A DNA stretch of 64,000 nt. Origin: Bacillus sp. FJAT-28004 (lineage in GTDB: Bacteria; Bacillota; Bacilli; Paenibacillales; Paenibacillaceae). Below are positions 45,504 through 54,861 of this stretch, piece after piece. Below the pieces are notes generated by a model that saw only the letters and a program-made list of their open reading frames with translations, ran no database searches and had not been told where the DNA came from. The stretch is taken from the NCBI RefSeq assembly GCF_001280845.1, contig NZ_LGHP01000001.1:5002665-5066664 (forward strand), given 5' to 3'. Numbering within the stretch: position 1 is the first letter of the stretch; each line of letters opens with the position of its first letter. Both the position numbers and the translations under genes were made by a program.

Positions 45504-46823
45504 ATGGAGCAATTTAGATTACCGAAAATTCCAATGCCTGAGCTAACGCTGCCACAGGCAATTCAAGACGTGTTGAAGGAAGCGGAGCAGAAGCTGGCGC
45601 ATCGCCCGAAGCTGCTTCAATTGTTCAAAAATTGCTTTCCAAATACATTGGAAACAACAACTAAGCTGATGGAGGATGGTACGACCTTTGTCATTACAGG
45701 CGATATCCCTGCGATGTGGCTGCGCGATTCCGTCGAGCAAGTGATGCACTACGTCCCGTTCGCGAAGCATGATAAAGATTTGCAGAAAATCCTTAGCGGC
45801 TTGATTAAACGACATATTTCCTATATTCAAATCGACCCTTATGCGAATGCGTTCAATGAGTCGGCTAATGATTGGCACTGGAATACTTCGGATGAGACGG
45901 ATATGTCCCCATGGGTATGGGAGCGCAAGTTCGAGCTCGATTCTATTTGTTTCTCCATGCGCCTAGCACATGCTTATTGGAAGGAAACGGAACTGACTGA
46001 TATTTTCGATTCCGGCTTCAAGGCAGCTATGCGCCGCATCGTCGAGTTATGGAAGACTGAGCAGCGCCATTTCGAGCAATCGCCTTACCGTTTTACTCGC
46101 GATAATGGCATTCCGACAGATTCACTCCGCAATTCGGGTTTAGGCATGCCTGTTAACTATACGGGTATGATTTGGTCAGGCTTCCGTCCAAGTGATGACG
46201 CTTGTGATTTCCATTACAATATTCCCGATAACATGTTTGCAGTTGTTACGCTTCGTCAAATGGAGGAAATAGCGGAATGGGTATTCCGTGACATGGATTT
46301 CCTTAAAGAGCTGAAAAATCTAGAAGACGATGTCAACCATGGCATTCAGCTTTACGGTATTTATCAGCATCCGGAATTCGGTCCAATCTATGCCTATGAA
46401 ACGGATGGTTTCGGCAACTACTGCCTCATGGATGATGCAGGAACGCCGGGATTGATATCGATCCCTTATCTTGGTTATGTGGATGCAGAAGATCCGATTT
46501 ATGTGAATACGAGAAAATTTGCTTTAAGTAAACATAATCCTTTCTATTACGAAGGAACGGCAGCTAAGGGAATCGGCAGCCCGCATACTCCTCCAGGCTA
46601 CATTTGGCATATGGCATTGTCGATGCAAGGGATTACTGCGACTAGCAGCGAAGAAAAGCTAGCTTTGCTTGCGATGCTAGAAGCGACCGATGCGGATACG
46701 GGCTACATGCATGAGGGCTTCCATGCGGATGATCCGACTGTGTTCACGCGTAAATGGTTTGCTTGGTCCAACAGTCTTTTCTCACAGCTTGTCTATCAAG
46801 CGATGAAGGATGACATCCTATGA
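45504..46823 (+). CDS. GH125 exo-alpha-1,6-mannosidase, cytoplasmic
   Basis: A 439-residue metal-independent, inverting alpha-mannosidase. GH125 signatures include TGDIPAMWLRDS (Asp67, Asp75), ANAFNESANDWHW, WVWERKFELDSI and VYNYTGM-like NYTGMIWSGFRPSDD. No signal peptide is present. Enzymes of this family remove alpha-1,6-linked mannose from trimmed N-glycans. It overlaps the next gene by ATGA and shares the operon with a GH38 mannosidase. Confidence 0.92.
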   Translation: MEQFRLPKIPMPELTLPQAIQDVLKEAEQKLAHRPKLLQLFKNCFPNTLETTTKLMEDGTTFVITGDIPAMWLRDSVEQVMHYVPFAKHDKDLQKILSGLIKRHISYIQIDPYANAFNESANDWHWNTSDETDMSPWVWERKFELDSICFSMRLAHAYWKETELTDIFDSGFKAAMRRIVELWKTEQRHFEQSPYRFTRDNGIPTDSLRNSGLGMPVNYTGMIWSGFRPSDDACDFHYNIPDNMFAVVTLRQMEEIAEWVFRDMDFLKELKNLEDDVNHGIQLYGIYQHPEFGPIYAYETDGFGNYCLMDDAGTPGLISIPYLGYVDAEDPIYVNTRKFALSKHNPFYYEGTAAKGIGSPHTPPGYIWHMALSMQGITATSSEEKLALLAMLEATDADTGYMHEGFHADDPTVFTRKWFAWSNSLFSQLVYQAMKDDIL

Positions 46824-49800
46824 GCATAAGCACTATTATTTTTTATGATCCATCGTTTCCGATTGATTCTCGTCTAAGCTCGGACGCAGAGGGGCAGTTG
46901 CTGCAAATGGGCAGCGTCGCTCGTGCGAATAATCTTGGAATAGCGCTGGCTGCTGCGGAAGGCGGTAGCTTCGTAAATATGCATGCGCCTTATTTCCCTA
47001 AGGAAGCATGGGCTGACATTTTAGCCTATCTGAAGCGCGGCGGAGGTTTAATCAGCATTGGTGGAGCTCCGTTCAAAATTCCAGTTTCAAAAAATGAAGC
47101 TGGTGTCTGGGAGCCAGAGTCTGAGCAAACCGCCTATCATCGCGAGCTTCATATTCACGAGGCTCTGCCAGTAGATTCTGCTCCGATCATGAAATTGTCT
47201 GCGATGGAGGATCTTCCTCTGCTGCAAGGCAAAGAGTCACTGTTTGAAGTTTCAAACACTTGGAATCTAGTGCCGCATGTAACCAAAACGAGTGATTTGC
47301 CGCATCAGATGGGTTCTGCTGGACCGATGGACGCACAATTGTACCCGCTTCTAAAGGGGGTTTCAGCTGAAGGAAGAGAAGTTGCAGCACCTGTCGTACT
47401 ATGGGAGAACACGAAGGGAATGTTCGCAGGCGCGCGCTGGTTGTTCATAAATCAGCCGTTAACGGAGCTATTCTGGCAAAGCGGAGGAGCGGACGAGCTT
47501 CGCCGCTGGTCGGATTTCTGCTCAGCAGGCGTAACAGAGCTGTGGTTGAAGCCTAATTATGCATCCTTCGAGCTAGATGAACGTGCGATGCTGACGCTGC
47601 AAGTACAGCAGCTTAGCCGTTCTGCTGCTGCCAAGGATTTGCCAGCTGTAAGCTGGAACTTTACGATTACGATCGAGCATGAAAGCAAGCCGGATGAGCG
47701 GTGGACGAGCAGCATCAAAGCGGAAGCGGCGAGCAAACAGCTTATCGTTCGTATTCCCGTTCCTCTAGCAATCGTGAGTGGTTATTACAAGGTGGATTGT
47801 ATCGCGGAGTCAACGGATGGAGAGGTTCGTATTCTTCGCCAAGGCTTCTGGGGATTTGATGCTGAGCTGCTTGCAGAGGGAACTCCGGTTACGAGCGAAC
47901 GCGATTATTTCGTGAAAGACGGCAGACCGATGCCAGTTGTCGGAATGACCTATATGACTTCGGATGTTGCGCGCAAGTTTTTGTTTTTGCCAAACGCATC
48001 GGTATGGGATCGTGATATGGCCCAGATGCGCAAAGCAGGCATCAACTGGATCAGAACCGGCATATGGACGGCTTATCGTAATATTATGCAGGTTGATGGC
48101 CATGCATCGGAGGAGGCGCTTCGTTCTATTGATGCGTTTCTGCTAACGGCCAAACGGCATGATTTGCAGATAACCTTTACTTTCTTCTCCTTTACACCGG
48201 AAACATGGGAAGGGCAAAATCCTTATCTCGATCCGCGGAGTGTAGAAGCACAGAAACGATTCATCCGGTCGATCATCTCACGTCACAAACAATCGAAGCA
48301 TGTGGACTGGGATTTAATTAACGAGCCGTCGATGTTTGATCCTCCTCGTATTTTTTCTGATGGTCCTAGATCGGCACGTGATCCATTCGAGCAGGCGGCA
48401 TACGCAGTTTGGCTTAAGGAGCGTCACGGATCTGTCCAGAAGCTCCAGAAGTTATGGAACATGACGCCGGAGCAATTGCCGAACTTTGAATCGGTTAAGG
48501 TACCTGAACCAGAGGAAATCAACTTTGACGTTCAAGATATGCATCAAGGCAAGAAGGGGACGCGCTGGCTCGATTATGTATTGTTCTCTATGGATATGCA
48601 TAATCGTTGGGCACAGCAGCTGTACCAGACGATTAAAGAAGAATGTCCGGATCATATGGTTACAGTCGGACAGGATGAAGCGCTTGGCGCTCAGAGACCT
48701 TCACCGTTCTTCTACGGCGAGGCTGTCGACTATACAACTGTCCATTCGTGGTGGTTGAATGATCATTTGGTGTGGGACAGCATTTTTGCTAAAACGGCAG
48801 ACAAGCCGAATTTGGTGCAGGAAACGGGCATCATGTACGTGGAAACACCAGAAGGACGCGCGAAACGTTCGGAAGCAGAACTACGGAACATCCTTGAGCG
48901 CAAGTATGCCTATGCCTTTGCAACAGGTGGAGCGGGTGCGGTTCAATGGATATGGAATACGAATTTCTATATGGATAATGCAAATGAATCCCATATTGGA
49001 GCACTTCGAGCGGATGGCACCGAGAAGCCTGAGGCAGATGTATCTTATGATTTCGGACGCTTTATGGGTGAGATCAGAGATTTGTTCAGAGGGCGGGAGC
49101 TTGAGGATACTGCAGTCATTTTCCCTTATTCCAATGATTTTTCCAATCGTAAGCTAGCGTTTGATGCGACAACCAAAGCAACACGCGTGCTGGCCTATGA
49201 GCTGAATAAGCCATTCCGCGGAGCTTCGGAATATCACTTGGATGAGCTGGAAGCGAATCCTGTTAAGCTCGTTATTGTACCAAGTGCCCATAATTTGGAT
49301 GATGCTGCATTGAATCAGCTGCTTAGCTACATTGAACGCACAGGAGCGACTTTGCTGCTTACAGGTCCAACAAGCCTTGATGCATATTGGCGTCCAGTCG
49401 ATCGTCATGCTGAGCTATTTGGTTCAAGAGAGCTTGTCAATGTACGCCGCGAAGAGCTGCTTCGCATCGGTGATCGTTTGCTGCCTGTTTCATATGGCAA
49501 TCGGAGAATTGCTCAGGTATGGAAGGAAGCGCAAAAAGACAATGCTGCGGCTGCTGCCGATCAGCTCATCGAGCTATCGCACGGCAAAGGGAAAATCCTC
49601 TGGTGTCCGCTACCAGTGGAGCTTAACGATCGCATCGAGCCGATCTCGGCGATTTATGAATATGCGCTCGCGTACGCAGGCTGCAGCGTGGAGCTGAACT
49701 TTGTTAAAGGTGGAGATTTACCAGGTGTCTACGGCCGTAAGCTGACATTCCAAGACGGAGCGCTGTTCACATTCGTGTCCGAGTTCAGCTTGGATGTTGA

Positions 49801-49957
49801 TATTGAGGTGAAGGACCCTGTAACAGGCGTTTCTTACGCTTTTGTGCTGGAGAAGGAACGGTCTGTGCTCTTTGCAGTGGATAACAACGGCCAGTTGCTG
49901 TCCGTTTACCGACCTGATCAGGTGAATGTGACGGTAATTCCTGCAAACAACGATTAA
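46820..49957 (+). CDS. Large GH-A clan glycosidase, GH42/GH5-like
   Basis: A 1045-residue cytoplasmic enzyme. An N-terminal beta or amidotransferase-like region (1-360) has GGGLISIGG. A TIM barrel (about 370-740) carries WDLINEPSM (Glu502, predicted acid/base) and LVQETGIMY (Glu668, predicted nucleophile). A C-terminal domain with VIVPSAHNLDD and GATLLLTGP resembles the glutamine-amidotransferase-like trimerisation domain of GH42 beta-galactosidases. The exact family is uncertain. A beta-mannosidase or beta-galactosidase would fit N-glycan breakdown. Four-base overlap with GH125 and 20 bp to GH38 show one operon. Confidence 0.65.
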   Translation: MSISTIIFYDPSFPIDSRLSSDAEGQLLQMGSVARANNLGIALAAAEGGSFVNMHAPYFPKEAWADILAYLKRGGGLISIGGAPFKIPVSKNEAGVWEPESEQTAYHRELHIHEALPVDSAPIMKLSAMEDLPLLQGKESLFEVSNTWNLVPHVTKTSDLPHQMGSAGPMDAQLYPLLKGVSAEGREVAAPVVLWENTKGMFAGARWLFINQPLTELFWQSGGADELRRWSDFCSAGVTELWLKPNYASFELDERAMLTLQVQQLSRSAAAKDLPAVSWNFTITIEHESKPDERWTSSIKAEAASKQLIVRIPVPLAIVSGYYKVDCIAESTDGEVRILRQGFWGFDAELLAEGTPVTSERDYFVKDGRPMPVVGMTYMTSDVARKFLFLPNASVWDRDMAQMRKAGINWIRTGIWTAYRNIMQVDGHASEEALRSIDAFLLTAKRHDLQITFTFFSFTPETWEGQNPYLDPRSVEAQKRFIRSIISRHKQSKHVDWDLINEPSMFDPPRIFSDGPRSARDPFEQAAYAVWLKERHGSVQKLQKLWNMTPEQLPNFESVKVPEPEEINFDVQDMHQGKKGTRWLDYVLFSMDMHNRWAQQLYQTIKEECPDHMVTVGQDEALGAQRPSPFFYGEAVDYTTVHSWWLNDHLVWDSIFAKTADKPNLVQETGIMYVETPEGRAKRSEAELRNILERKYAYAFATGGAGAVQWIWNTNFYMDNANESHIGALRADGTEKPEADVSYDFGRFMGEIRDLFRGRELEDTAVIFPYSNDFSNRKLAFDATTKATRVLAYELNKPFRGASEYHLDELEANPVKLVIVPSAHNLDDAALNQLLSYIERTGATLLLTGPTSLDAYWRPVDRHAELFGSRELVNVRREELLRIGDRLLPVSYGNRRIAQVWKEAQKDNAAAAADQLIELSHGKGKILWCPLPVELNDRIEPISAIYEYALAYAGCSVELNFVKGGDLPGVYGRKLTFQDGALFTFVSEFSLDVDIEVKDPVTGVSYAFVLEKERSVLFAVDNNGQLLSVYRPDQVNVTVIPANND

Positions 49958-49977
49958 CAAGAAGAGGTGTTCTAGTG

Positions 49978-52716
49978 ATGAAAGATAAACGAACAGCCCA
50001 TATCATCTCACATACCCACTGGGATCGTGAATGGTATTTGCCATATGAGAAACACCATGTATTGCTTGTAAAATTAATGGATACGCTGCTTCATACACTC
50101 GATACGGATCCGGACTTCAAAAGCTTTTATTTGGATGGTCAAACGATCATATTGGAAGATTATTTGCAAGTTCGCCCCGATAATCGGGAGCGCCTTGAAC
50201 GTTATATTAAAGAAGGCCGTATTCCGATCGGACCTTGGTATATTTTGCAGGATGCCTTCCTGACGAGCAGTGAAGCGAATCTTCGCAACTTGCAAATCGG
50301 GCATCAGGATGCGAGCCGTTTTGGAACGATTGCTAAAGTAGGATATTTTCCAGATACGTTCGGGAATATCGGTCAAGCCCCGCAAATTTTGCGTCAAGCC
50401 GGTATCGATAATGCGGTATTTGGCAGAGGCGTGAAACCAACCGGCTTTAATAATACAGTAGCAGATTCCGATTATGAATCTTCCTTCTCTGAGCTGATTT
50501 GGGAAGGGCCGGACGGTTCGCAAGTGCTGGGCGTATTGTTCGCCAACTGGTACTGCAACGGCATGGAAGTGCCTACAGATGAAGCAAGCGCCAAGGAATA
50601 TTGGGAGCGCAAGCTGGCTGAGGCAGAGAAGTATGCTGCTACAGGCCAATTGCTGTTCATGAACGGATGCGACCATCAGCCGATTCAGCAGGATCTGTCT
50701 GCTGCGCTGAAAACAGCAAGAGAGCTTTTCCCTGATACAGAATTCATTCATTCGAATTTCCAAGATTATTTGGCATCGGTGAATGCTTCGCTTACACGCG
50801 AGCTGTCCGTGGTGAAAGGCGAGCTTCGCAGCCAACGTACTGACGGCTGGTCAACGCTTGTGAATACGGCTTCTGCACGTGTTTACTTGAAGCAAATGAA
50901 TCAACTTGGTCAAGCAATGTTGGAGAAGGTAGCGGAGCCGCTTGCTGCGCTTGCTTATTCACTTGGTCACGAATACCCGCATCACTTGTTTACTTACGCT
51001 TGGAAAACACTTATGCAGAACCATCCGCATGACAGCATTTGCGGCTGCAGCGTGGACGAAGTTCACCGTGAGATGGTGACTCGCTTCGATAAGAGCCGTC
51101 ATATTGCGGAAGCGATTATTGACGATAGCAAAGTGACAATTGCCGATGCGGTTGACACATCCATATTTGAACAATATGGCGAAGATGCACTGCCGTTTGT
51201 TGTGTACAATACAACGGGCTGGGATCGCAGCGGAGTAGTAGAGATTGAGCTGGACATCGCTCGCATTTACTTCCGTGATGGTTTGTCGCTGGATGAGATG
51301 AACAAGAAAATGTACGCTGTCGATGTAACTGGCAGAACGCTTGTTGATCGAAGCGGTGCAGCCATTGCGCATACAGCTTCTGATATGGGACTTCAATTCG
51401 GTTATGATCTGCCCGACGACAAGTTCCGTCAGCCATATATGAGCCGCAAAGTGAAGCTGACATTCGAAGCAGCGGAAGTTGCTGCGCTAGGCTTGGCAGC
51501 TTATGGCTATGTTCGGAATGCGAAAGCAGAATTGCAGCCATCACAATCGCTGGTTGCTGGAGAGCATGCGCTTGAGAACGAATGGCTTCGAATTGATATC
51601 GCGCAGGACGGATCGTTTAACTTGACTGATAAACGCAGCGGTCAAGTCTATCGCGAGCTCGGCGTGTATGAGAATACAGGCGATATCGGCAACGAATATA
51701 TGTATAAGCAGCCAACTGGAGAGCAAACTTTGACAACGAAGGGTGTACCTGCAAGCATTCGTCTAATCGAGAATACAGCATACCGTGCGGCATTCGAAAT
51801 TGTTCATGAATGGGCAGTACCTGCCTCAGCAGAACCATACTTCGAGGTTGAGAAGCAAGAGGCTGTTTATTTCCCGGAGCGGAAGTCACAGCGTACGGAA
51901 ACGACAGTTCCACTTACAATCAGGACTGAAATTGCAATAAGCCGCAAAGACGAAGGGGTGGAATGGAAATCCTCCTTCAACAACCAAGCGAAGGATCACC
52001 GGGTTCGCGTATTGTTCCCAACGGATCTGGAGACGGCTGTTCATCAAGCAGATTCCATCTTCGAGGTTGCAACACGTGATAATGAGCCGGCAGCGGAGTG
52101 GATCAATCCTAGCAACGCACAGCATCAGCAAGCGTTTGTTGATGTGAGCGGCGATAAAGGTGGTTTGACGGTTGCCAACCTTGGCCTAAACGAATACGAA
52201 GTATTGCGTGATGGACGTAACTCCATTGCGATTACATTGCTTCGTGCAGTTGCTGAGCTTGGCGATTGGGGCGTGTTCCCTACACCAGAAGCACAATGTT
52301 TGGGTGAGCAAAGCTTCAGCCTGACGATCCTTCCGCATAACGGTGACGGAGTTGCATCCGGCGCATATGCAGCGGCATATCAGTTCCAAGTGCCGTGGAC
52401 CGTTAGTCAGACAGGCGTTCATGCCGGCAAGCTTGCTCCAAATGGCGCTTTATTCGCTTGGGACGGCAGTGGACTAGCGTTCTCCTCCATGAAGGTGAAT
52501 GAGCAATCTGGTGATTTCATGCTTAGATGGTTTAATATGACGCCTTCGGAGACTGCGTTAAACCTATCAGAAGCTGCAGCTGTATCACTAGGGCAAGCCT
52601 ATAAAAGTAATGTGCTTGAGCATGAAGTTGAAAGTCTTGTTGTAGATGGACAATCGTTGCTCAAAGTACCGGTTGGGCCATGTGAGATTTTGACCATTGG
52701 CATTAAGCATTCATAA
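49978..52716 (+). CDS. GH38 alpha-mannosidase, cytoplasmic
   Basis: A 912-residue retaining, zinc-dependent alpha-mannosidase. The ATG at 49978 is better spaced from AGAGGTG than the GTG three bases earlier. Zinc and catalytic residues are visible: HTHWDREW (His14, Asp16), YFPDTFGNIGQ with nucleophile Asp126, and PHDSICG (His351-Asp352). MNGCDHQP is typical of the bacterial MngB-like branch. A large beta-sandwich C-terminal half follows. No signal peptide. With GH125 it would strip mannose branches of imported high-mannose glycans. Confidence 0.93.
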   Translation: MKDKRTAHIISHTHWDREWYLPYEKHHVLLVKLMDTLLHTLDTDPDFKSFYLDGQTIILEDYLQVRPDNRERLERYIKEGRIPIGPWYILQDAFLTSSEANLRNLQIGHQDASRFGTIAKVGYFPDTFGNIGQAPQILRQAGIDNAVFGRGVKPTGFNNTVADSDYESSFSELIWEGPDGSQVLGVLFANWYCNGMEVPTDEASAKEYWERKLAEAEKYAATGQLLFMNGCDHQPIQQDLSAALKTARELFPDTEFIHSNFQDYLASVNASLTRELSVVKGELRSQRTDGWSTLVNTASARVYLKQMNQLGQAMLEKVAEPLAALAYSLGHEYPHHLFTYAWKTLMQNHPHDSICGCSVDEVHREMVTRFDKSRHIAEAIIDDSKVTIADAVDTSIFEQYGEDALPFVVYNTTGWDRSGVVEIELDIARIYFRDGLSLDEMNKKMYAVDVTGRTLVDRSGAAIAHTASDMGLQFGYDLPDDKFRQPYMSRKVKLTFEAAEVAALGLAAYGYVRNAKAELQPSQSLVAGEHALENEWLRIDIAQDGSFNLTDKRSGQVYRELGVYENTGDIGNEYMYKQPTGEQTLTTKGVPASIRLIENTAYRAAFEIVHEWAVPASAEPYFEVEKQEAVYFPERKSQRTETTVPLTIRTEIAISRKDEGVEWKSSFNNQAKDHRVRVLFPTDLETAVHQADSIFEVATRDNEPAAEWINPSNAQHQQAFVDVSGDKGGLTVANLGLNEYEVLRDGRNSIAITLLRAVAELGDWGVFPTPEAQCLGEQSFSLTILPHNGDGVASGAYAAAYQFQVPWTVSQTGVHAGKLAPNGALFAWDGSGLAFSSMKVNEQSGDFMLRWFNMTPSETALNLSEAAAVSLGQAYKSNVLEHEVESLVVDGQSLLKVPVGPCEILTIGIKHS

Positions 52717-52725
52717 ATGATAACG

Positions 52726-52764
52726 AAGCCCTCTGCAATGGTTTTCCATGCGGAGGGCTTTTTA
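52726..52764 (+). terminator. Terminator of the mannosidase operon
   Basis: Stem AAGCCCTC...ATGG / CCAT...GAGGGCTT with a short T loop, followed by TTTTATT. Confidence 0.8.
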
Positions 52765-52856
52765 TTGTTTTGCCTGAGATGGTTGTACCATTATCTGGCG
52801 AACCAATAATTGTTGCTGAATCTCTCGTAATATCGCTAACAGAGACAGATACGGCA

Positions 52857-52933
52857 TGCTATAATAGATATATTCGCGTAACTTAGATCGATAGGAACAG
52901 GGTCTCCTCGGAGCGGAGGGGCTCTTTTTTATT
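52857..52933 (+). promoter_or_regulatory. Extended -10 promoter and hairpin leader of the YolD-like gene
   Basis: TGCTATAAT (52857-52865) is a perfect extended -10. The roughly 100-nt leader contains GGGTCTCCTC / GAGGGGCTCT around a 6-nt loop, followed by six T, which could act as an attenuator before the gene. Confidence 0.4.
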
Positions 52934-52970
52934 GAAAATACGGGTGCATACCTAGCAGGAGGGGAACAAG

Positions 52971-53210
52971 GTGGCAAAAGGACCAAAAAGGCCTACTAGA
53001 GATGAATTTGAGCTAGAAGAGCTGGGCGAGCGGCTGGTTGAGGCAAAACAAGAAGGAACAGAACTGCTTCTTACGATTTGGGCACAAGAGCAAGTGAGAG
53101 GCGTTATTACGGTGCTGGATTCCAGAACAAAGAAGGTCCATGTGGAATATATGGGCAGCGTAACGAAGGTTCCTTTCATGGATATTATGAAGGTGGAAAG
53201 CCCTTATTAA
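52971..53210 (+). CDS. YolD-like family protein
   Basis: A 79-residue cytoplasmic protein. The GTG start follows AGGAGGGG at six bases. The body LTIWAQEQVRGVITVLD, followed by a basic strand and a final hydrophobic DIMKVE, matches the short beta-rich YolD-like family, whose members often accompany Y-family DNA polymerases in Firmicutes. No polymerase gene is next to it here. A strong terminator follows, so it is monocistronic. Its role is unknown. Confidence 0.6.
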   Translation: MAKGPKRPTRDEFELEELGERLVEAKQEGTELLLTIWAQEQVRGVITVLDSRTKKVHVEYMGSVTKVPFMDIMKVESPY

Positions 53211-53248
53211 AGTGATGACCGGGCAGCAATAACATATGAGCTTTCACT

Positions 53249-53296
53249 AAAGGGCTTCCCTCGTTCATTCGCTGAACGTTGGGAAGCCCTTTTTTG
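53249..53296 (+). terminator. Intrinsic terminator after the YolD-like gene
   Basis: Stem AAGGGCTTCCC-CGTTCA / TGAACG-GGGAAGCCCTT with a 5-nt loop and a T run. Confidence 0.85.
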
Positions 53297-53442
53297 AAGA
53301 GAGTGAGAAATAATGCTGCTTAGAATAGGACACAAATGTTCTTACCTGAATCATTTGAGCAATTTACCTTGGAGGATTATAATTGAAGAAGATTATGGTT
53401 TGTGTAACAAAATCAAATGATTATGAAGGAGGATTTACATAC

Positions 53443-54675
53443 ATGTATCCAACACCGCAACAATTAGAAAATTACGCAGAGCTGGTCGTTAAGGTAGGCG
53501 TCAATGTGCAGCAAGGACAGACGGTTGTTGTCATGGCACCAATTACAGCAGCTCCACTGGTACGGCTTATTGCATCCGAGGCATATGAGGCGGGCGCAAA
53601 AAACGTTCATGTGGAATATAACGATGAGGAGCTCTCACGCATCAAATACAAGCAAGCGCCTGAGGAGGCTTTCTCGGAGTACCCGATGTGGCGTGCCAAA
53701 GCTTGGGAAGAGTTTGTGGAAAATGGCGCGGCGTTTATTACTATTTACTCCCCGAACCCTGATCTGCTTAACGACGTAGATTCGAAACGCGTTGCGACAG
53801 CATCAAAAACCGCTTCAACTGCGCTTAGCAGCTATCGCGGTTCACTGATGAATCATACGAATGCTTGGTCGCTTGTATCTTATGCAACACCCGAATGGGC
53901 AGCTAAAGTATTCCCGGATCTCTCGCAAGAAGAGGCCGTTCAGAAGCTTTGGGAACGGATTGTTGATGCAACGCGGATTGGTTTGGAAGATCCCGTTCAA
54001 GCATGGAAAGCGCATAATGCCAAGCTGCTTCAGATGGTCGAGCTGCTGAATAGCAAAAACTACAAACAACTCCAGTACGAAGCGCCAGGCACGAGTCTGA
54101 CTGTAGAGCTGCCGGAAGGACATATATGGTTAGGCGGATCCAAAGCGAACGCTAAAGGCGTTTATTTCAATCCAAATATGCCAACGGAAGAAGTATTCAC
54201 AATGCCAAATAAGGATGGTGTGAACGGAACCGTTCGCAGCACCAAACCTTTAAATTACAACGGTCAAGTCATTAATGGCTTCTCCTTAACCTTTAAGGAT
54301 GGCAAAGTCGTTGATCATTCGGCTGAGCAGGGTTATGAGGCGCTCACTAATTTGCTTAATACGGATGAAGGAGCTAGACATTTAGGTGAAGTAGCGCTAG
54401 TGCCGCATGATTCACCGATCTCGAACTCCAATGTAACCTTCTTCAATACACTGTATGATGAGAATGCCTCCTGCCATCTTGCGCTTGGTCAGGCGTACCC
54501 TGTCAATATCAAGGGTGGTACAAAAATGTCACCCGAGGAGCTTCTCGCTCATGGTGCAAACCGAAGCCTGACTCATGAAGACTTCATGATCGGCTCGCCC
54601 GATATGAATATTGATGGTGTGACGCAGGATGGCACTCGCGAGCCAATCTTCCGCAACGGAAATTGGGCGATTTAA
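53443..54675 (+). CDS. M29-family metallo-aminopeptidase (AmpS/aminopeptidase T type)
   Basis: A 410-residue cytoplasmic aminopeptidase with a two-metal site. The ATG at 53443 follows AAGGAGG and matches the usual family N-terminus (QLENYAELVVKVGVNVQQGQ). An in-frame TTG at 53383 also has a GGAGG seven bases before it and would add 20 residues. Family motifs are KANAKGVYFNPNMPTEEVFT (metal ligand Glu), LGEVALVPHDSPIS and LYDENASCHLALG, and HEDFMIGSPDMNIDG near the end. It is monocistronic and probably recycles peptides. Confidence 0.93.
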   Translation: MYPTPQQLENYAELVVKVGVNVQQGQTVVVMAPITAAPLVRLIASEAYEAGAKNVHVEYNDEELSRIKYKQAPEEAFSEYPMWRAKAWEEFVENGAAFITIYSPNPDLLNDVDSKRVATASKTASTALSSYRGSLMNHTNAWSLVSYATPEWAAKVFPDLSQEEAVQKLWERIVDATRIGLEDPVQAWKAHNAKLLQMVELLNSKNYKQLQYEAPGTSLTVELPEGHIWLGGSKANAKGVYFNPNMPTEEVFTMPNKDGVNGTVRSTKPLNYNGQVINGFSLTFKDGKVVDHSAEQGYEALTNLLNTDEGARHLGEVALVPHDSPISNSNVTFFNTLYDENASCHLALGQAYPVNIKGGTKMSPEELLAHGANRSLTHEDFMIGSPDMNIDGVTQDGTREPIFRNGNWAI

Positions 54676-54700
54676 TACTCTTGACCTCGTATCGTATGCG

Positions 54701-54747
54701 AAAAAAGCTGCTATTCCACAGCATTAGCTGTGGAATAGCAGCTTTTT
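54701..54747 (+). terminator. Intrinsic terminator of the aminopeptidase gene
   Basis: A stem of more than 20 bp (54701-54722 with 54727-54747) around a 4-nt loop with A and T runs on its sides. Confidence 0.85.
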
Positions 54748-54861
54748 GTGATTATAGGAGATTACTTTTGTTTACAATTACTCAAAAATGATATGACATA
54801 GGGATGACACTAGTTGAGTATGCTTGTCCTCGTAGACCATAAATCTTGGGGAGTGAACACG

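Noticed and set aside
48486..49157. Plus-strand open frames of 90 and 132 codons in another frame
   Set aside because: Shadows of the GH-A glycosidase gene with atypical composition and no start signals.
50074..50835. 253-codon open frame on the minus strand
   Set aside because: It lies wholly opposite the well-supported GH38 gene, lacks recognisable domains, and reflects codon bias of the sense gene.
54762..54783. Pho-box-like TTACTT/TTTACA/TTACTC elements before the PhoX-like gene
   Set aside because: Spacing does not follow the 11-bp period expected for PhoP binding.
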